Shown piece by piece: positions 33,969 to 34,708 of a stretch of DNA of 34,708 nucleotides. Origin of the DNA: an uncultured Robinsoniella sp. (GTDB lineage: Bacteria > Bacillota > Clostridia > Lachnospirales > Lachnospiraceae); NCBI GenBank assembly GCA_900539655.1, contig UQCR01000077.1, forward strand, positions 1 to 34,708. The letters are read 5' to 3'. The position numbers and the translations under genes are program-made. The notes under the pieces were generated by a model. It was not told where the DNA came from and searched no databases. It worked only from the letters and a program-made list of their open reading frames with translations. The number at the start of each line of letters is the position of its first letter. Positions within the stretch are counted from its first letter, which is position 1.

Positions 33969-34011
33969 AGGATGGTTATGGCGGCTTACAACTGTAGGCC
34001 TGAACCCTCCT
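33969..34011 (-). other. Hairpin between the two DUF4489-type genes
   Basis: On the minus strand a 9-bp stem with one G-U pair (34003-34011 with 33969-33977) encloses a second imperfect stem (GGCCTAC with GTAAGCC). No T-run follows, so it could be a processing or attenuation site that sets the expression ratio of the two genes. Confidence 0.35.
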
Positions 34012-34031
34012 GTTCTTCCTTTAACTGTTCA

Positions 34032-34601
34032 TTAACATCCGCAAGAAGAAGCATTGTCAACAACGATTGCTGATAATGTTGCATTATTAATTGCAGTTAC
34101 GCCAACAGTTGCAACGCCGGCAACAGTAGCTACTACACTGTACGTGCAGCATTCTTCATCACAAATATCACAGTCACAAACAAAGAATGTGAATGTGTTG
34201 CTGTCTGTAATTGCTACAAGGCGTGAGAACACCCAGGTAGGTCCTACAGGAATTGGAGTAAGCTGGCCTTTGCACTGTTTGAATACCTGGAAGTTCAGTG
34301 TTACAACTGCTGCAGTTGTATTGATATTGCTGGCAAATTCAAATTTAATGCAAGGATTCTCGAATCCTCTTGTATCTACGTTAACTGTTGCTACTGTATA
34401 AGCTGTACCTGCAAGGGTTGCAAGCGGAAGTGTAACTGCACCTGGTGTGCCACATTTTAATGTTGTTCTGTTTGGTCTCAGGCTTTTGCGTTTTTCACAT
34501 TTGCAGAATAATTTACATTCGCAGTCACAAGGTTTATCACAATGGCAATCACAATGACGGTCACAATCACAATCACAAATCAATTCTTTTATTTCACTCA
34601 T
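34032..34601 (-). CDS. DUF4489 protein with octad CxCxC N-terminal repeat
   Basis: The 189-residue protein has a DUF4489 domain from about residue 45 to 185, with the characteristic LKCGTPGAVTLP opening and GTAYTVATVNVDT. Its N terminus is striking: eleven cysteines lie in residues 9-35 as C-x-C-x-C triplets that repeat every eight residues (starts at 9, 17, 25 and 33), mostly joined by Asp, His and Lys. This suggests metal binding or disulphide crosslinking. No signal peptide is present. It is the first gene of the three-gene unit, with TAGGAGG before the ATG and an inverted repeat upstream. The biological role of DUF4489 is not known to me. Confidence 0.85.
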   Translation of the reverse strand: MSEIKELICDCDCDRHCDCHCDKPCDCECKLFCKCEKRKSLRPNRTTLKCGTPGAVTLPLATLAGTAYTVATVNVDTRGFENPCIKFEFASNINTTAAVVTLNFQVFKQCKGQLTPIPVGPTWVFSRLVAITDSNTFTFFVCDCDICDEECCTYSVVATVAGVATVGVTAINNATLSAIVVDNASSCGC

Positions 34602-34635
34602 ATCAAGACCTCCTATGATCTATTAAAACTCAAGT

Positions 34636-34659
34636 TTTTATACCAAATTAGGTATAAAA
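34636..34659. promoter_or_regulatory. 9-6-9 inverted repeat upstream of the DUF4489 operon
   Basis: TTTTATACC (34636-34644) and GGTATAAAA (34651-34659) are perfect reverse complements six bases apart, about 35 bases before the start codon. On the minus strand a TATAAT element lies immediately upstream of the repeat, so it sits where a repressor would act. I do not recognise the binding protein. Confidence 0.6.
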
Positions 34660-34708
34660 CATTATATTCGAAAATACAATTATTGTTACTTCCCTTACTG
34701 AGTTTCCA

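Noticed and set aside
34054..34401. Plus-strand frame opposite the DUF4489 gene
   Set aside because: It is antisense to the conserved domain and has a Thr/Val-rich composition that follows from the mirrored sequence.

Overview
The window looks like a chromosomal segment of a low-GC, anaerobic, Gram-positive gut bacterium of the Lachnospiraceae (Clostridium cluster XIVa; Blautia/Ruminococcus-like). This is inferred from the gene families present (a DUF6106-type protein, DUF4489-type proteins, a TM1586-type nitroreductase, oligoendopeptidase F), the AGGAGG-type ribosome sites and the AT-rich intergenic DNA. No rRNA is present to fix the species. Most genes lie on the minus strand. I see no insertion sequence, prophage, CRISPR array or conjugation gene.

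Region 1 (1-10.3 kb): a uronate/oligosaccharide locus. Reading on the minus strand, one unit carries a GH4 glycosidase followed by a divergent GH36 glycosidase, and another carries uxuA-uxuB-uxaC. That set converts glucuronate to fructuronate, mannonate and 2-keto-3-deoxygluconate. Two AraC-family regulators are each transcribed divergently from one of the two operons, so each probably controls its neighbour. KDG kinase, KDPG aldolase and a dedicated sugar transporter are not in the window. A cell-wall amidase with a SPOR domain lies at the end, followed by several hairpins and a large nested palindrome that runs off the left edge.

Region 2 (11.2-21 kb): mixed transport and regulation. It holds a CtpE-like P-type ATPase, an orphan sugar-binding lipoprotein, an unrecognised secreted protein with a long leader, a TetR-type regulator, a compact ROK-regulator/MFS-transporter/PHP-phosphoesterase operon, and a small DUF3221-like exported protein.

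Region 3 (21.4-30 kb): housekeeping. It contains tRNA-Gly(GCC) with a strong promoter and a strong terminator, a pseudo-dimeric nitroreductase, oligoendopeptidase F, and a tightly coupled operon of membrane-anchored Amidase_2, YjbQ, an HD hydrolase and a HEAT-repeat/SAM-methyltransferase fusion. A second large nested palindrome ends at the methyltransferase stop codon. Two Lachnospiraceae-type membrane proteins follow.

Region 4 (30-34.7 kb): groES-groEL under a CIRCE operator, then an operon of two paralogous DUF4489-like proteins and a membrane protein. The first DUF4489 protein has an octad CxCxC repeat at its N terminus, and its gene has a 9-6-9 inverted repeat upstream. This cluster, the ROK-MFS-PHP operon, the GH4/GH36 pair and the large intergenic palindromes are the least explained parts of the window.
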